From Paracoccaceae bacterium (GTDB lineage Bacteria; Pseudomonadota; Alphaproteobacteria; Rhodobacterales; Rhodobacteraceae): a stretch of 55,890 nucleotides of DNA. Made by a program: the position numbers and the translations under genes. The stretch is taken from positions 1-55,890 of the forward strand of contig JAHDEX010000024.1 of the NCBI GenBank assembly GCA_020628545.1, written 5' to 3'. The notes beneath the pieces were generated by a model. It did no database searches. It was given only the letters and a program-made list of their open reading frames with translations, and was not told the origin of the DNA. Shown here in pieces: positions 35,167-43,772 of this stretch; position 1 is the stretch's first letter; every line of letters starts with the position of its first letter.

Positions 35167-35778
35167 ATGAACAGACGCTTTTTTATCGCCGGGCTCCCCA
35201 TGCTTGTCGCATCCTGTTCTGCACCTGAGGTCTGGGCCCCCGACGACGCAATCTCCCGCTACATCTACCGCGAAGAGGGCCCCAAATATCTGACCCTCTA
35301 CACGATGAAGAACGTCAGTTCGGGCAACGGCGCGCATTCTGCCTTGCTGATCAATGCCAGCCAGCGGGTCATCTTCGACCCAGCTGGATCCTGGGAACAG
35401 GAACAAATGCCAGAACGAAATGACGTACTGTACGGGGCGTCTCCACGGTTAGAGGAATACTACGTCAGTTTCCACGCCCGCGAGACTTTCTATGTCATTG
35501 GTCAAACGGTCCCGGTTTCGGCGGACGTGGCAGAACAGGCACTGCGTCTGGCCATCGCATCCGGGCCAGCGCCGCAAGCCAATTGTTCCCGCTTCACGTC
35601 AAGGCTGCTGCGTCAACTGCCCGGCTTTGAGAACATTGGACAAACCTGGTTCCCCAACAATCTGGCCGATGATTTCGGACGGCTTCCGGGGGTTGAGACG
35701 CAAGAATTTCGGGAAAGCGATGAGGATGATAAGAACGTCGCGGCGGCTGCTATCGCTGCGGAACTCGCATCCCCATAA
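35167..35778 (+). CDS. Lipoprotein with possible permuted NlpC/P60-like domain
   Basis: A 203-residue predicted lipoprotein: signal NRRFFIAGLPMLVASC with lipobox VASC. The mature domain has GAHSALLINASQRVIFDPAGSW near residues 58-77, and NCSRFTSRLLRQLPGF near 140. The order His...Cys is that of circularly permuted papain-like (YaeF/YiiX type) hydrolases, which act on peptidoglycan or lipid substrates; this is a suggestion from the pattern only. GAGAGG lies upstream of the ATG. It sits 102 bases after lgt, whose product would lipidate it. Confidence 0.65.
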   Translation: MNRRFFIAGLPMLVASCSAPEVWAPDDAISRYIYREEGPKYLTLYTMKNVSSGNGAHSALLINASQRVIFDPAGSWEQEQMPERNDVLYGASPRLEEYYVSFHARETFYVIGQTVPVSADVAEQALRLAIASGPAPQANCSRFTSRLLRQLPGFENIGQTWFPNNLADDFGRLPGVETQEFRESDEDDKNVAAAAIAAELASP

Positions 35779-35865
35779 GCGTTTGACGTTCTTTTTTTTA
35801 GCAATCGAGGGTTTTCCGCTCGGCAGGCAGCCTAGGAGTTAATTCTTACTCAGGTAAATTGTGAC

Positions 35866-35896
35866 TTGAACCTAAAGCTGCTTTAGGGTGTAGGCA
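35866..35896 (+). promoter_or_regulatory. MerR-type promoter of L,D-transpeptidase copy D
   Basis: The -35 TTGAAC is followed by a 19-base spacer CTAAAGCTGCTTTAGGGTG and then TAGGCA as a weak -10. The spacer contains the perfect dyad CCTAAAGC-T-GCTTTAGG (its first C lies in the -35). Overlong spacing with a CTA-rich dyad is typical of promoters activated by MerR regulators of the ZntR/CadR/PbrR group. The gene starts 56 bases downstream. Confidence 0.75.
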
Positions 35897-35952
35897 TCTT
35901 TGACGAAGGTTCCGACCGTGACCGATTGCAAGACGTAAAGAGGAAAACCATT

Positions 35953-36615
35953 ATGCTGACACGACGCCATTTCATTTCAACGACTGCGGTCCTGTTTTCT
36001 GCACCCCTGGCTATTCCGACCTTCGCGAACGCAGCGCCCTCTGCTTCGCAAAAAGCAGCGTGGGATGCACAGGTTACACCCGCCAATTATGTGCCCGAAA
36101 CCTCCAATCCGTGGGGTATTCAGCCACGCTTTCTTCCAAGACGCGTCGAGGCAAGAGACAATCTGACGCCGGGCGATATCCACGTCGATGCGGTTGCCCG
36201 CTATCTTTACCACATCGAAGAGGGCGGAACGGCCATGCGGTATGGGGTCGCGATCGCGCGCGGAAATCTCTACGAGCCTGGCGTCTATACAATCCGACGC
36301 AAGGTCGAATGGCCGACTTGGACGCCAACAGCATCCATGATTGAACGCAATCCTGAGTATGCCCAATGGGAAGATGGTATGGATCCTGGCCCAAACAATG
36401 CTTTGGGGTCGCGGGCGCTTTATCTCTACACCGGAAACCGCGACACGCTTCTTCGTATCCACGGATCTCCGCACCCGCGCTCTATCGGTGGGCGGGCAAG
36501 TTCCGGCTGCGTGCGCATGGTCATGGCCCACATCAATGACCTGTATCCGAATGTGGCTATGGGCTCGACCACCTATCTGTACTCTGCAGAAGATAGCGTT
36601 GTTTCAAGCAGCTAA
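35953..36615 (+). CDS. L,D-transpeptidase (YkuD fold), copy D
   Basis: A 220-residue secreted enzyme closely similar to copy C at 26745. It has the same Tat-like signal (LTRRHFISTTAVLFSAPLAIPTFANA), the same LPRRVEARDNLTPGDIHVD stretch, and the core HGSPHPRSIGGRASSGC with His near 170 and Cys near 186, then VRM. The start is the ATG at 35953, with AGGAAAACC upstream. As in copy C, a small lipoprotein gene follows tail-to-tail. Here a MerR-type promoter directly precedes the gene, so its expression should respond to a metal ion. Confidence 0.93.
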   Translation: MLTRRHFISTTAVLFSAPLAIPTFANAAPSASQKAAWDAQVTPANYVPETSNPWGIQPRFLPRRVEARDNLTPGDIHVDAVARYLYHIEEGGTAMRYGVAIARGNLYEPGVYTIRRKVEWPTWTPTASMIERNPEYAQWEDGMDPGPNNALGSRALYLYTGNRDTLLRIHGSPHPRSIGGRASSGCVRMVMAHINDLYPNVAMGSTTYLYSAEDSVVSSS

Positions 36616-36634
36616 ATCGACGGCCAAATGACGT

Positions 36635-36676
36635 CGAGGACGGCAAAGGATGCAACCGCTGACTTTGCCGTCCTCG
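36635..36676. terminator. Bidirectional hairpin between convergent genes
   Basis: CGAGGACGGCAAAG (36635-36648) and CTTTGCCGTCCTCG (36663-36676) are perfectly complementary over 14 bases with a 14-base loop. The hairpin fills the gap between L,D-transpeptidase copy D and the convergent lipoprotein gene. No T-run follows on either strand, so it may act as an mRNA-stabilising structure as much as a terminator. Confidence 0.6.
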
Positions 36677-36679
36677 GCA

Positions 36680-36946
36680 CTACGCTGATTGAGCGACACA
36701 AATTGCCCGACCATCAAATGACCTAAGTGGCAGCAACGTCGTCTCAACCGGACCGCGGTGCATATACCAGTAACAATTGTCTTCTGGCAAAAGCCGGGCG
36801 GTGGTCAGGTCCTGATTAGGACCGGCGACTTGGACCACTTCGTCAGGGATTGTGATGCCGTTGTTCGGGTCTTCCTGAACAACGACAGGTTCGCAAGCCG
36901 CAAGGAATATTCCAGTCCCCATCAGCAATCCAAGCTTAGTGTTCAT
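36680..36946 (-). CDS. Small lipoprotein facing L,D-transpeptidase copy D
   Basis: An 88-residue predicted lipoprotein with signal MNTKLGLLMGTGIFLAAC (lipobox LAAC). Its C-terminal half matches that of the protein at 27410-27697: QDLTTARLLPEDNCYWYMH, G-VETTLLPLR and AICV, including two conserved cysteines. The start is the ATG at 36946. Neither copy has a known family that I recognise. The recurring tail-to-tail arrangement with a YkuD gene points to a shared envelope function, such as a tether or activator. Confidence 0.8.
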   Translation of the reverse strand: MNTKLGLLMGTGIFLAACEPVVVQEDPNNGITIPDEVVQVAGPNQDLTTARLLPEDNCYWYMHRGPVETTLLPLRSFDGRAICVAQSA

Positions 36947-37067
36947 AAAGTTGTCCAATCGAGTTCGCGTTAAACCTCAGCAATGGTCTACTTTTTACAT
37001 CCCAACCGCCATCTTGCAACGTCAGTCGGGCCCAACTCAAAAAAAGCGAAGTAAGTTCACTTTGGGC

Positions 37068-37098
37068 TTGAAGCTAAAGCGGCTGTAGCAATTACGTT
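37068..37098 (+). promoter_or_regulatory. MerR-type promoter of the zinc/cadmium ATPase
   Basis: The -35 TTGAAG is followed by a 19-base spacer CTAAAGCGGCTGTAGCAAT and -10 TACGTT. The dyad GCTAAAGC-G-GCTGTAGC overlaps the spacer. This is very like known ZntR/CadR operators (CTATAG..GCTACAG type). The expected transcript start near 37105 supports the ATG at 37127. Confidence 0.8.
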
Positions 37099-37126
37099 AC
37101 TCCTAAACATGAATTCGGAGAGTGTC

Positions 37127-39496
37127 ATGACAAACGACAATGCAGGCGATGATCACAGCAAACACGATCATTCCAAACATGCGCATACCCACGATCATGC
37201 GCATGAGGGCGCATGTTGCGGGTCAGATCAGTCAAGCGCCGCGCCGGCGTCGCCGCCGCCCGCGAACGGTCGCAGCTTTCAGGTCAACGGTCTGGATTGC
37301 GCCGAGGAGGTTTCGATTCTGTCGAAAGTTGTAGGACCCAAATTGGGTGGTGCCGAACATCTCGCGTTCGATGTCATCAACGGGCGCATGACGGTTCTGG
37401 ACAGCGCCACGTCCTTATCGGATGCCCAAGTCATGGATTTGGTCGCCAGCACGGGCATGTCGGCACGTCCTTGGGACGCCGAAAACGCGAGTGCGGATCA
37501 AGCGGCACATCTTGCCAAACAAAAATGGTTCACAATCGGCAGCGGTGGGTTCTGGGCTGTGGGGTTTGGTTACCATATCGTCGAGACAGGTCTGGGGGGG
37601 GCGTTGGGACTGTTTTCGGGCCATGGCGAGTCTGCCATGCCTCTTGCCGAGGTCGCCTTGTTTGCTCTGGCCATTCTTTTCGGGGTCTGGCTGGTCGCGC
37701 CAAAGGCTTGGTCCTCGGCCCGTCGTCTGTCACCTGATATGAACCTGCTTATGGTCGTTGCGGTTGCGGGCGCTATCGTCCTGGGCGAATATTTCGAGGC
37801 CGCCACGGTCGCATTCTTCTTTTCGCTTTCGCTTTACCTTGAAAGCTGGAGCGTGGGGCGCGCGCGAAATGCGGTGTCCGCTTTGCTTGATCTGGCCCCG
37901 CCGACAGCGCGTGTCCTGAAAGATGACGGGACAGAGGCCGATGTACCCGCGGCGGAAGTCACGGTCGGTACCCACTTCATTGTCAGAGGCGGCGATCGCA
38001 TCCCGTTGGATGGCGAGGTGACCGATGGGGCAGGGGCCGTAGATCAGGCCCCCATCACGGGTGAAAGTGCTTTGGTGCCGAAAGAGGCTGGCGACGATGT
38101 CTATGCTGGCACGATCAATGGCGAGGGCACATTAACGGTCCGCGCGACGAAGGGCGCAACAGACACCGTTCTGTCCAAGATCATCCGCATGGTAGGCGAC
38201 GCCCATTCCCGCCGGGCTGAAGTCGAACAGTGGGTGACCAAATTTGCGAGGATTTACACGCCGATCGTCATGCTACTGGCGATTGCGATCGCGATTTTAC
38301 CGCCCCTGTTGGTGGGTGGCGACTGGAATTATTGGTTCTATAACGCGCTTGTGCTACTGGTCATTGCCTGCCCCTGTGCGCTTGTCATCTCTACCCCTGT
38401 GTCCATCGTCGCGGCGCTGGCCGCGTCCGCGCGGGCCGGGGTGCTTATCAAAGGCGGGGCCTATGTCGAAGCGCCTGGGCGCACCAAAGCGCTGGCAGTG
38501 GACAAGACCGGCACCATCACGATGGGCGAGCCGGAGGTTGCCGCCGTCTATCCATTGGGCGACGCCACAGAAGGCAGCCTATTGACGCTTGCCGGCGCGT
38601 TGGAAGCGCGGTCTTCGCACCCGTTGGCGCGCGCCATTTTGGGTCGGGCTGAACAAGACGGGATCGCGGTTAGTGCTGCGGAAGACACCCGAACAGTGCC
38701 GGGCCGCGGGCTTGAGGGGCGTTTGAACGGGCAGGGGGTCTGGCTCGGATCGGATCGCTTCGCCGAGGAAAAGGGTTTTGGCCCATCTATCCCGTCAGAT
38801 ATCCGTGACCGCGTTGAAGGCGCGGGGAACACGCTTGTCGTGGTCGGAGACGAAACCGGTGTGACCGGCCTTCTGGAATTGCGCGACCGGATTCGGCCTG
38901 ATGCGAAGGGCATCGTCGCCAAGCTCCATGCGCAGGGTGTCGAAAAGATCATCATGCTGACGGGCGACAACGAACGCACTGCGCGGGCTGTCGCGGCGGA
39001 AGTGGGTATTGACGAAGTGCGCGCAGAGCTTTTGCCCGAGGACAAGGTCACTGCCATCGAAGAGTTGGTGGCAAAATATGATATGGTCGCGATGATCGGT
39101 GACGGAGTAAATGATGCCCCGGCCATGGCACGCGCCCATTATGGGATCGCGATGGGAGCGGTTGGGTCAGATGCTGCCATCGAGACGGCCGATATTGCCC
39201 TGATGACCGACGATATCGGTAAGGTGCCTTGGCTGATCGGCCATTCGCGCCGCACGATGACGATCATTCGTCAGAACATCGGGATTTCGCTGGCGACAAA
39301 GGCGCTGTTCGTCGGGCTGACGGCGTTCGGAATGGCGACTATGTGGGGCGCGATCGCAGCGGATGTTGGTGTGTCTTTGTTGGTGGTGGCGAACGCGTTG
39401 CGGCTCTTGCGGTCCAAGGATACTCGAAACACCCCGGACGACAGGAGCGGGGTGGGCGAACAGATGGCACAAGGTGCCCTTGCCCACGGACATTGA
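37127..39496 (+). CDS. zntA: ZntA/CadA-type zinc/cadmium/lead-exporting ATPase
   Basis: A 789-residue P1B-type ATPase for divalent soft metals. The N-terminus is His/Asp-rich (DHSKHDHSKHAHTHDHAHEGACC), followed by one HMA-like domain with DCAEEV in place of CxxC, as in several Zn/Cd pumps. CPCALVISTPVSIV near residue 414 marks the Zn/Cd/Pb class; DKTGT is near 459 and GDGVNDAP near 658. I chose the ATG at 37127, which has GGAGAG five bases upstream; an ATG at 37109 lies only a few bases after the expected transcript start. Confidence 0.94.
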   Translation: MTNDNAGDDHSKHDHSKHAHTHDHAHEGACCGSDQSSAAPASPPPANGRSFQVNGLDCAEEVSILSKVVGPKLGGAEHLAFDVINGRMTVLDSATSLSDAQVMDLVASTGMSARPWDAENASADQAAHLAKQKWFTIGSGGFWAVGFGYHIVETGLGGALGLFSGHGESAMPLAEVALFALAILFGVWLVAPKAWSSARRLSPDMNLLMVVAVAGAIVLGEYFEAATVAFFFSLSLYLESWSVGRARNAVSALLDLAPPTARVLKDDGTEADVPAAEVTVGTHFIVRGGDRIPLDGEVTDGAGAVDQAPITGESALVPKEAGDDVYAGTINGEGTLTVRATKGATDTVLSKIIRMVGDAHSRRAEVEQWVTKFARIYTPIVMLLAIAIAILPPLLVGGDWNYWFYNALVLLVIACPCALVISTPVSIVAALAASARAGVLIKGGAYVEAPGRTKALAVDKTGTITMGEPEVAAVYPLGDATEGSLLTLAGALEARSSHPLARAILGRAEQDGIAVSAAEDTRTVPGRGLEGRLNGQGVWLGSDRFAEEKGFGPSIPSDIRDRVEGAGNTLVVVGDETGVTGLLELRDRIRPDAKGIVAKLHAQGVEKIIMLTGDNERTARAVAAEVGIDEVRAELLPEDKVTAIEELVAKYDMVAMIGDGVNDAPAMARAHYGIAMGAVGSDAAIETADIALMTDDIGKVPWLIGHSRRTMTIIRQNIGISLATKALFVGLTAFGMATMWGAIAADVGVSLLVVANALRLLRSKDTRNTPDDRSGVGEQMAQGALAHGH

Positions 39497-39553
39497 TTTA
39501 GGGAGGGGGCCGCAATACGATAGCGCAAAACAAATCAAAAATTGGGGCAGACC

Positions 39554-40066
39554 ATGAAAGCAATTCCGATAACCAGACGCGGCGTGTTGCTGGGTGGGAT
39601 CATGACATTCCTGTCCGCCTGCACCAGCAAGTTCCGAACATACAACGGGCCCGAAGTCACCCGCGTGCGGGTCTACAAAGCAGAGCGATTGATCGTCCTT
39701 GACGGGGCGACAGAGCCATTGCGGACCTACCCCATGGGCATGGGCTTCGCACCGGTTGGTCACAAGCAGTTCGAGGGCGACGGAAAAACGCCAGAAGGGT
39801 CGTACATCATCGACCGCCGCAACCCGAACAGCCTGTTTCACCTTTCAATCGGCATTTCCTACCCGAATGCAGAAGACCGTGCTTTTGCCGCAGCGCAAGG
39901 CCGGTCCCCCGGCGGTGATATTTTTATCCACGGCGGCCCCAGACGTGGAATCGATCCGATGAATGTCCGGGATTGGACGGCGGGATGTATCGCCGTCACT
40001 GATCGCCAGATCGAAGAGATTTATTCCATGGTGAAGGACGGAACGCCGATCGACATCTATGCCTGA
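39554..40066 (+). CDS. YafK-like L,D-transpeptidase family lipoprotein, copy E
   Basis: A 170-residue protein with signal ITRRGVLLGGIMTFLSAC, whose SAC could be a lipobox. The YkuD domain is of the YafK/DpaA type: HGGPRRGIDPMNVRDWTAGC with His near 126 and Cys near 145, then IAVTD. In E. coli the YafK homologue removes the wall-bound lipoprotein instead of attaching it, so this member may have the opposite activity to the other six. The ATG at 39554 has GGGGCAG upstream. It ends 10 bases inside the convergent lspA gene. Confidence 0.9.
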   Translation: MKAIPITRRGVLLGGIMTFLSACTSKFRTYNGPEVTRVRVYKAERLIVLDGATEPLRTYPMGMGFAPVGHKQFEGDGKTPEGSYIIDRRNPNSLFHLSIGISYPNAEDRAFAAAQGRSPGGDIFIHGGPRRGIDPMNVRDWTAGCIAVTDRQIEEIYSMVKDGTPIDIYA

Positions 40067-40518
40067 ACTGGTTTCCGGTCAGGCACGAAAAAAAGCAGTG
40101 CGACACCGCCAACCACGAAGACATCTGCCAGATTGAATGCTGGCCAATGTAGGCTGCCCACATAGAAATCGAGAAAATCGGTGACCGCGCGAAAACGCAA
40201 ACGGTCAACGATATTGCCCAGTGCGCCGCCTATGATGGAGCCGTAGGCGACGGCTTCGATTCTACTCGTCGCACGAACCAGCATTACCGCTAGAACAACA
40301 CAGATGACGCCGGCCAGTGCCGATAGACTCCACCACGGAGCCTGATCAAGTAGCCCGAAGCTTACCCCGTCATTGCGTCCGAAAACGAGGTTGAAGCCGG
40401 GGAAAACCGGATAACCGGATCCGATCCGTCCCGCGTTATCGACTATTATCGCCTTGGTTATCTGATCAACCAGCAGGGCCGTGACAAGGGCCAGACTTCC
40501 TGTCGTTATCGGCTTCAT
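40057..40518 (-). CDS. lspA: LspA, lipoprotein signal peptidase
   Basis: LspA cleaves the signal peptide from lipidated prolipoproteins. This 153-residue protein has four membrane segments and the two catalytic Asp boxes, GNIVDRLRF (near residue 102) and FNLADVF (near 130). It starts three bases after the ZIP transporter gene and is the last gene of a nine-gene minus-strand operon. LspA genes in metal islands are known from lead resistance (pbrC-type fusions and neighbours), which agrees with this setting. Confidence 0.93.
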   Translation of the reverse strand: MKPITTGSLALVTALLVDQITKAIIVDNAGRIGSGYPVFPGFNLVFGRNDGVSFGLLDQAPWWSLSALAGVICVVLAVMLVRATSRIEAVAYGSIIGGALGNIVDRLRFRAVTDFLDFYVGSLHWPAFNLADVFVVGGVALLFFVPDRKPVQA

Positions 40519-40521
40519 GGC

Positions 40522-41304
40522 CTACCCCAGCCACACATCCAGGAACAGCATAATGACAAGACCGACGGCGAGGCCCAGTGTAGCCTTGTTCTGATGTCCG
40601 TTTCTGTGGGTTTCAGGAATGATTTCGTGGCTGATGACGTAGAGCATGGCTCCAGCTGCAAAAGCCAACCCCCATGGCAAAAGAGGTTCTGAAATCGAGA
40701 TTATGCCAGCACCAATCACACCACCTATCGGCTCGATCAGTCCTGTCAGTGCCGCGATGCCCCAAGCGCGGAACTTGGAATAGCCTTCGCCAAGGAGTGC
40801 GACCGCAACGGCGAGACCCTCAGGCGCATTCTGTAAGCCGATACCGATCGCCAAAGGCAGGCCGCCCTCGACGCCTCCCGACCCGAAGCCCACGCCAACG
40901 GCCAGGCCTTCGGGGAAGTTGTGGATCGTGATCGCAATGATGAACAGCCAGACCCGCCGTAGCGACGCAGATGCAGGGCCTTCGCGACCGGTTTTAAAAT
41001 GCTCGTGCGGAAGCTTTTCGTTCATCAGCGCGACGGCACCCATACCCAAAAGAATTGCGATGCAAACGATGGCTGCTGGCATCGCCTCGCTTTGATACAT
41101 TGGTTCTGCTGCATCGAGCGCCGGTATGATCAAAGAGAAAAAGGACGCCGCCAACATGACGCCTGCGGCAAAACCCAGTGACAGGTCTCGCGTGCTTTGA
41201 GACGGCAAACGACCGAAAAGAATTGGAACAGCCCCGACTGAGGTCATCAGCCCAGCGGCAAGACTGCCCAAAAAGGCGAGGGCGAGAGGGGAGAGCGATT
41301 CCAT
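40522..41304 (-). CDS. ZIP-family metal transporter
   Basis: A 260-residue membrane transporter of the ZIP (GufA/ZupT) family with eight hydrophobic segments. The metal-binding helices carry HNFPEGLAVGVGFG and NAPEGLAVAVALLGEG, and the later helix has SHEIIPETHRNG. ZIP proteins usually bring divalent metals into the cytoplasm, which is unexpected in an efflux island; it might import Zn or Fe to restore the balance under stress. It starts 12 bases after the DUF411 gene. Confidence 0.92.
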   Translation of the reverse strand: MESLSPLALAFLGSLAAGLMTSVGAVPILFGRLPSQSTRDLSLGFAAGVMLAASFFSLIIPALDAAEPMYQSEAMPAAIVCIAILLGMGAVALMNEKLPHEHFKTGREGPASASLRRVWLFIIAITIHNFPEGLAVGVGFGSGGVEGGLPLAIGIGLQNAPEGLAVAVALLGEGYSKFRAWGIAALTGLIEPIGGVIGAGIISISEPLLPWGLAFAAGAMLYVISHEIIPETHRNGHQNKATLGLAVGLVIMLFLDVWLG

Positions 41305-41316
41305 GATATGTCCAGT

Positions 41317-41772
41317 CTAGTTTTCAGCGTAAGATGTGAAGACTTCGGTAGATCCATCATCGTTGATCAGAAATACATCATAGGCTTCGCGATTGTCTTC
41401 GGGGCCCATTCCTGGTGATCCGTAGGGCATGCCGGGCACCACGAGGCCAACCGCATCAGGGCGTTCCGAAAGAAGTCGGCGAATGTCGGCCGCAGGGACG
41501 TGACCTTCGATCACGTAACCGTCGACAAATGCGGTATGGCAAGACGTCATGGCTTGCGGCACGCCGCTGTCCATCTTCAGACGAATGAGCAAACCGCCAT
41601 TCATGTCTTCACCCGTCGGTGCAAAGCCATTGTCTTCCAGATGGTTCATCCAGCCAAGACAACATCCACAGCCATTGGTCTTCATCACATCGATAGGAGT
41701 TTCTTGCGCAAATGCGGGAACAGCGGTGAGCCCGACAAGAGCGAGGGTAAGGGTTGTCAGAAAAGATTTCAT
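41317..41772 (-). CDS. DUF411 periplasmic metal-binding protein
   Basis: A 151-residue secreted protein of the DUF411 family, often found with copper or other metal resistance genes. The signal peptide ends at AFAQ. The conserved metal site NGCGCCLGWMNHLEDNGF lies at about 33-50, and GVPQAMTSCHTAFVDGYVIEGHVPA follows at about 75-100. The partner metal is not established. It lies three bases after the M23 peptidase gene in the same operon. Confidence 0.92.
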   Translation of the reverse strand: MKSFLTTLTLALVGLTAVPAFAQETPIDVMKTNGCGCCLGWMNHLEDNGFAPTGEDMNGGLLIRLKMDSGVPQAMTSCHTAFVDGYVIEGHVPAADIRRLLSERPDAVGLVVPGMPYGSPGMGPEDNREAYDVFLINDDGSTEVFTSYAEN

Positions 41773-41775
41773 TGG

Positions 41776-43149
41776 TCAGAGCCTTTCATTTTCATCTGGC
41801 TTACGCTCAGTGGAGAGGGTGGTTGCGAGAAGGGTTCTAACATCGCTTAATTGTAAGTTCCCATCGGGATCATGCGTTTCACCAGCGATGACCGCCGCAA
41901 GCCGGTCATCAGTGAGAGGGTCAATCGGATTGCCGTCAATACGCACTTCGTAATGCATATTTGGACCGGTCGCTGTTCCGGAAGCCCCAACATTGCCGAT
42001 GACATCCCCAGCGGAAACGCGTTGCCCAACGGCAAGTCCATCACGATACGCGCTCAGGTGGGTGTAACGGGTCATTGTATCCGCACCGTGGGCGATTTCG
42101 ACCACTCGGCCGTATCCGCCTCGCCAGCCGACAAAGGATATCTGTCCAGGCGCTGTCGCATGAACCGGTGTTCCCATTGGGGCCGCGAAATCGACGCCTG
42201 TGTGCATTCTGACGTTGCCGTAAATGGGATGGCGACGTTGCCCGAACACCGAACTGACCCGCGCACCGTCGACAGGCTGTGCAAAGACGCGAAGCAGTTC
42301 ACCATTTACATAGATCGTCGCTTGCCCTGTTCCATCCTCCGGCCAGACCACTTCGTAAAGCGCATCGCCAAGGTCAAGCGACGCAAACGTTATCTCTGGC
42401 TGACCAATCCGCCTGTCGCCCAAGCGTGCTTCGCGCCACAAAACCTGCAATGTTTCACCGCCCTGCAATTCCCGACGAAAATCAACTGTCCCGCCCAGCA
42501 TCTGGGCCAAATCAACGGCGAAACGCGCGGGGATGTCGGCGTCTTCTAGCGCCTCGAAAAGGGACCTTTCGATTACGGCTTCTTTCGCGAGGGTGGCAAT
42601 TTCCGGATCGGGATTGAGCGTCCTGATTACCGTCTGGTGGCCGAATTCCGCTGCAATAACGACGCCGTCGTCGATGCCGAGCATGACACTATGCAGCCCA
42701 CCCGAGAGAGTCGAATTGACTGTAAGTGTGTGTCCAGGTCGAAGGCGCCGCAAGTCATACTCCGCACCAATTGCAAGAGCCACCTCGGCACGCAGCGCCA
42801 GGATCAGCCCGGCCTCCATCAACAGGCTATCGAGCGTTCCTCCCGTGGCGACTTTGCTAGACCAGGATGTGAGAAGGTCTGCAGGGGAGGAAATGTTTTC
42901 GGGTGCCAGCGTCAGCGCCGGAGCGAAAAGTTGCGGACCGGCGGGAGGTGAAATTGCGCTCCCTTCGGTCAAGATCAGCGCATCCATGCTTTCCACGGCC
43001 GGGGCCTTCAAAGGTTCCGGTGCCCACTCCGCAGCTGTCTCAAGTGCCTTTGGAGTGGCCAACCCACCCCATGGGTTCGACGCCGCGATGGTCAAGACGG
43101 CAAAGCCGCCCGTCATGGCAACCGCCATGGCCCAATGTCTGATTTTCAT
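41776..43149 (-). CDS. M23 (LytM-type) peptidoglycan peptidase with altered HxH motif
   Basis: A 457-residue envelope protein with one N-terminal membrane anchor, a long middle part and a C-terminal LytM domain (about 310-420). The first zinc motif MHTGVDFAAP is intact, as are RYTHLSAY and the second zinc histidine in MHYEV. The usual catalytic HLHYEV reads NMHYEV, so the first histidine of HxH is replaced by Asn. The enzyme may therefore be weak, or act as a regulator, as degenerate LytM proteins such as EnvC do. Its start overlaps the SCO1 stop (ATGA). It adds another peptidoglycan-active product to the island. Confidence 0.88.
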   Translation of the reverse strand: MKIRHWAMAVAMTGGFAVLTIAASNPWGGLATPKALETAAEWAPEPLKAPAVESMDALILTEGSAISPPAGPQLFAPALTLAPENISSPADLLTSWSSKVATGGTLDSLLMEAGLILALRAEVALAIGAEYDLRRLRPGHTLTVNSTLSGGLHSVMLGIDDGVVIAAEFGHQTVIRTLNPDPEIATLAKEAVIERSLFEALEDADIPARFAVDLAQMLGGTVDFRRELQGGETLQVLWREARLGDRRIGQPEITFASLDLGDALYEVVWPEDGTGQATIYVNGELLRVFAQPVDGARVSSVFGQRRHPIYGNVRMHTGVDFAAPMGTPVHATAPGQISFVGWRGGYGRVVEIAHGADTMTRYTHLSAYRDGLAVGQRVSAGDVIGNVGASGTATGPNMHYEVRIDGNPIDPLTDDRLAAVIAGETHDPDGNLQLSDVRTLLATTLSTERKPDENERL

Positions 43150-43772
43150 ACTGGCTCCTCGCTTGGTATTTCCAAGGCCTGTCTGATCTTTGGAACCGCA
43201 AACTCTCGCGGTTCGTGATAGTCGATTGTTCCCGAAAATCTGCCCGTTTCATCGAACAGGAAGACGCTTGCGGTGTGGTTCATGGTGTAATCGCCACTGT
43301 CGGTCGGGATCTTTTCATATCTCACCCGAAATCCGTCTGCCGAGCGGGCGATCTCGTCCCCCGGCCCGGTCCAGCCGCGCACCGAGGGGTGAAAATAACT
43401 GACGTAGTCGGCCATTGCCTCTACGGTGTCACGTTCAGGATCAACGGTGATGAAGATCACATTCATGCCCTCGGCCTCCGGCCCGAAGTCTTCCAGCCAG
43501 GCAGAGATGTCGGACAGGGTGGTCGGGCAAACATCCGGGCAATAGGTGAAGCCGAAAAAGACCATGCTCGGTTTTCCAACCAGCGTTTCCGGTCCGACGC
43601 TCGTTCCTTCATGATCCGTCAGTGCAAAGGACATATCGGTGATCGTCAGCGGACGCGCGATGTCAGGGTCAGCGGCACCCGGCCCGTCGACTTGCCACCA
43701 TCCGACCAAGAGCATACCCCCCAACGCCAGCAGGATTCCGGCACCAGATTTGAGCATCCTGCGTCGCGTCAT
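43146..43772 (-). CDS. SCO1/SenC copper chaperone (first of two)
   Basis: A 208-residue membrane-anchored thioredoxin-fold protein that delivers copper to the CuA site of cytochrome oxidase or acts in copper redox defence. The copper/redox motif FTYCPDVCPTT is near residue 80, and the distal His is in NHTASVFLFD near 167. The N-terminus has a membrane anchor (GAGILLALGGMLLVGWW). It overlaps PCuAC upstream and the M23 gene downstream by four bases each. A paralogue at 45331 opens the same operon. Confidence 0.92.
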   Translation of the reverse strand: MTRRRMLKSGAGILLALGGMLLVGWWQVDGPGAADPDIARPLTITDMSFALTDHEGTSVGPETLVGKPSMVFFGFTYCPDVCPTTLSDISAWLEDFGPEAEGMNVIFITVDPERDTVEAMADYVSYFHPSVRGWTGPGDEIARSADGFRVRYEKIPTDSGDYTMNHTASVFLFDETGRFSGTIDYHEPREFAVPKIRQALEIPSEEPV

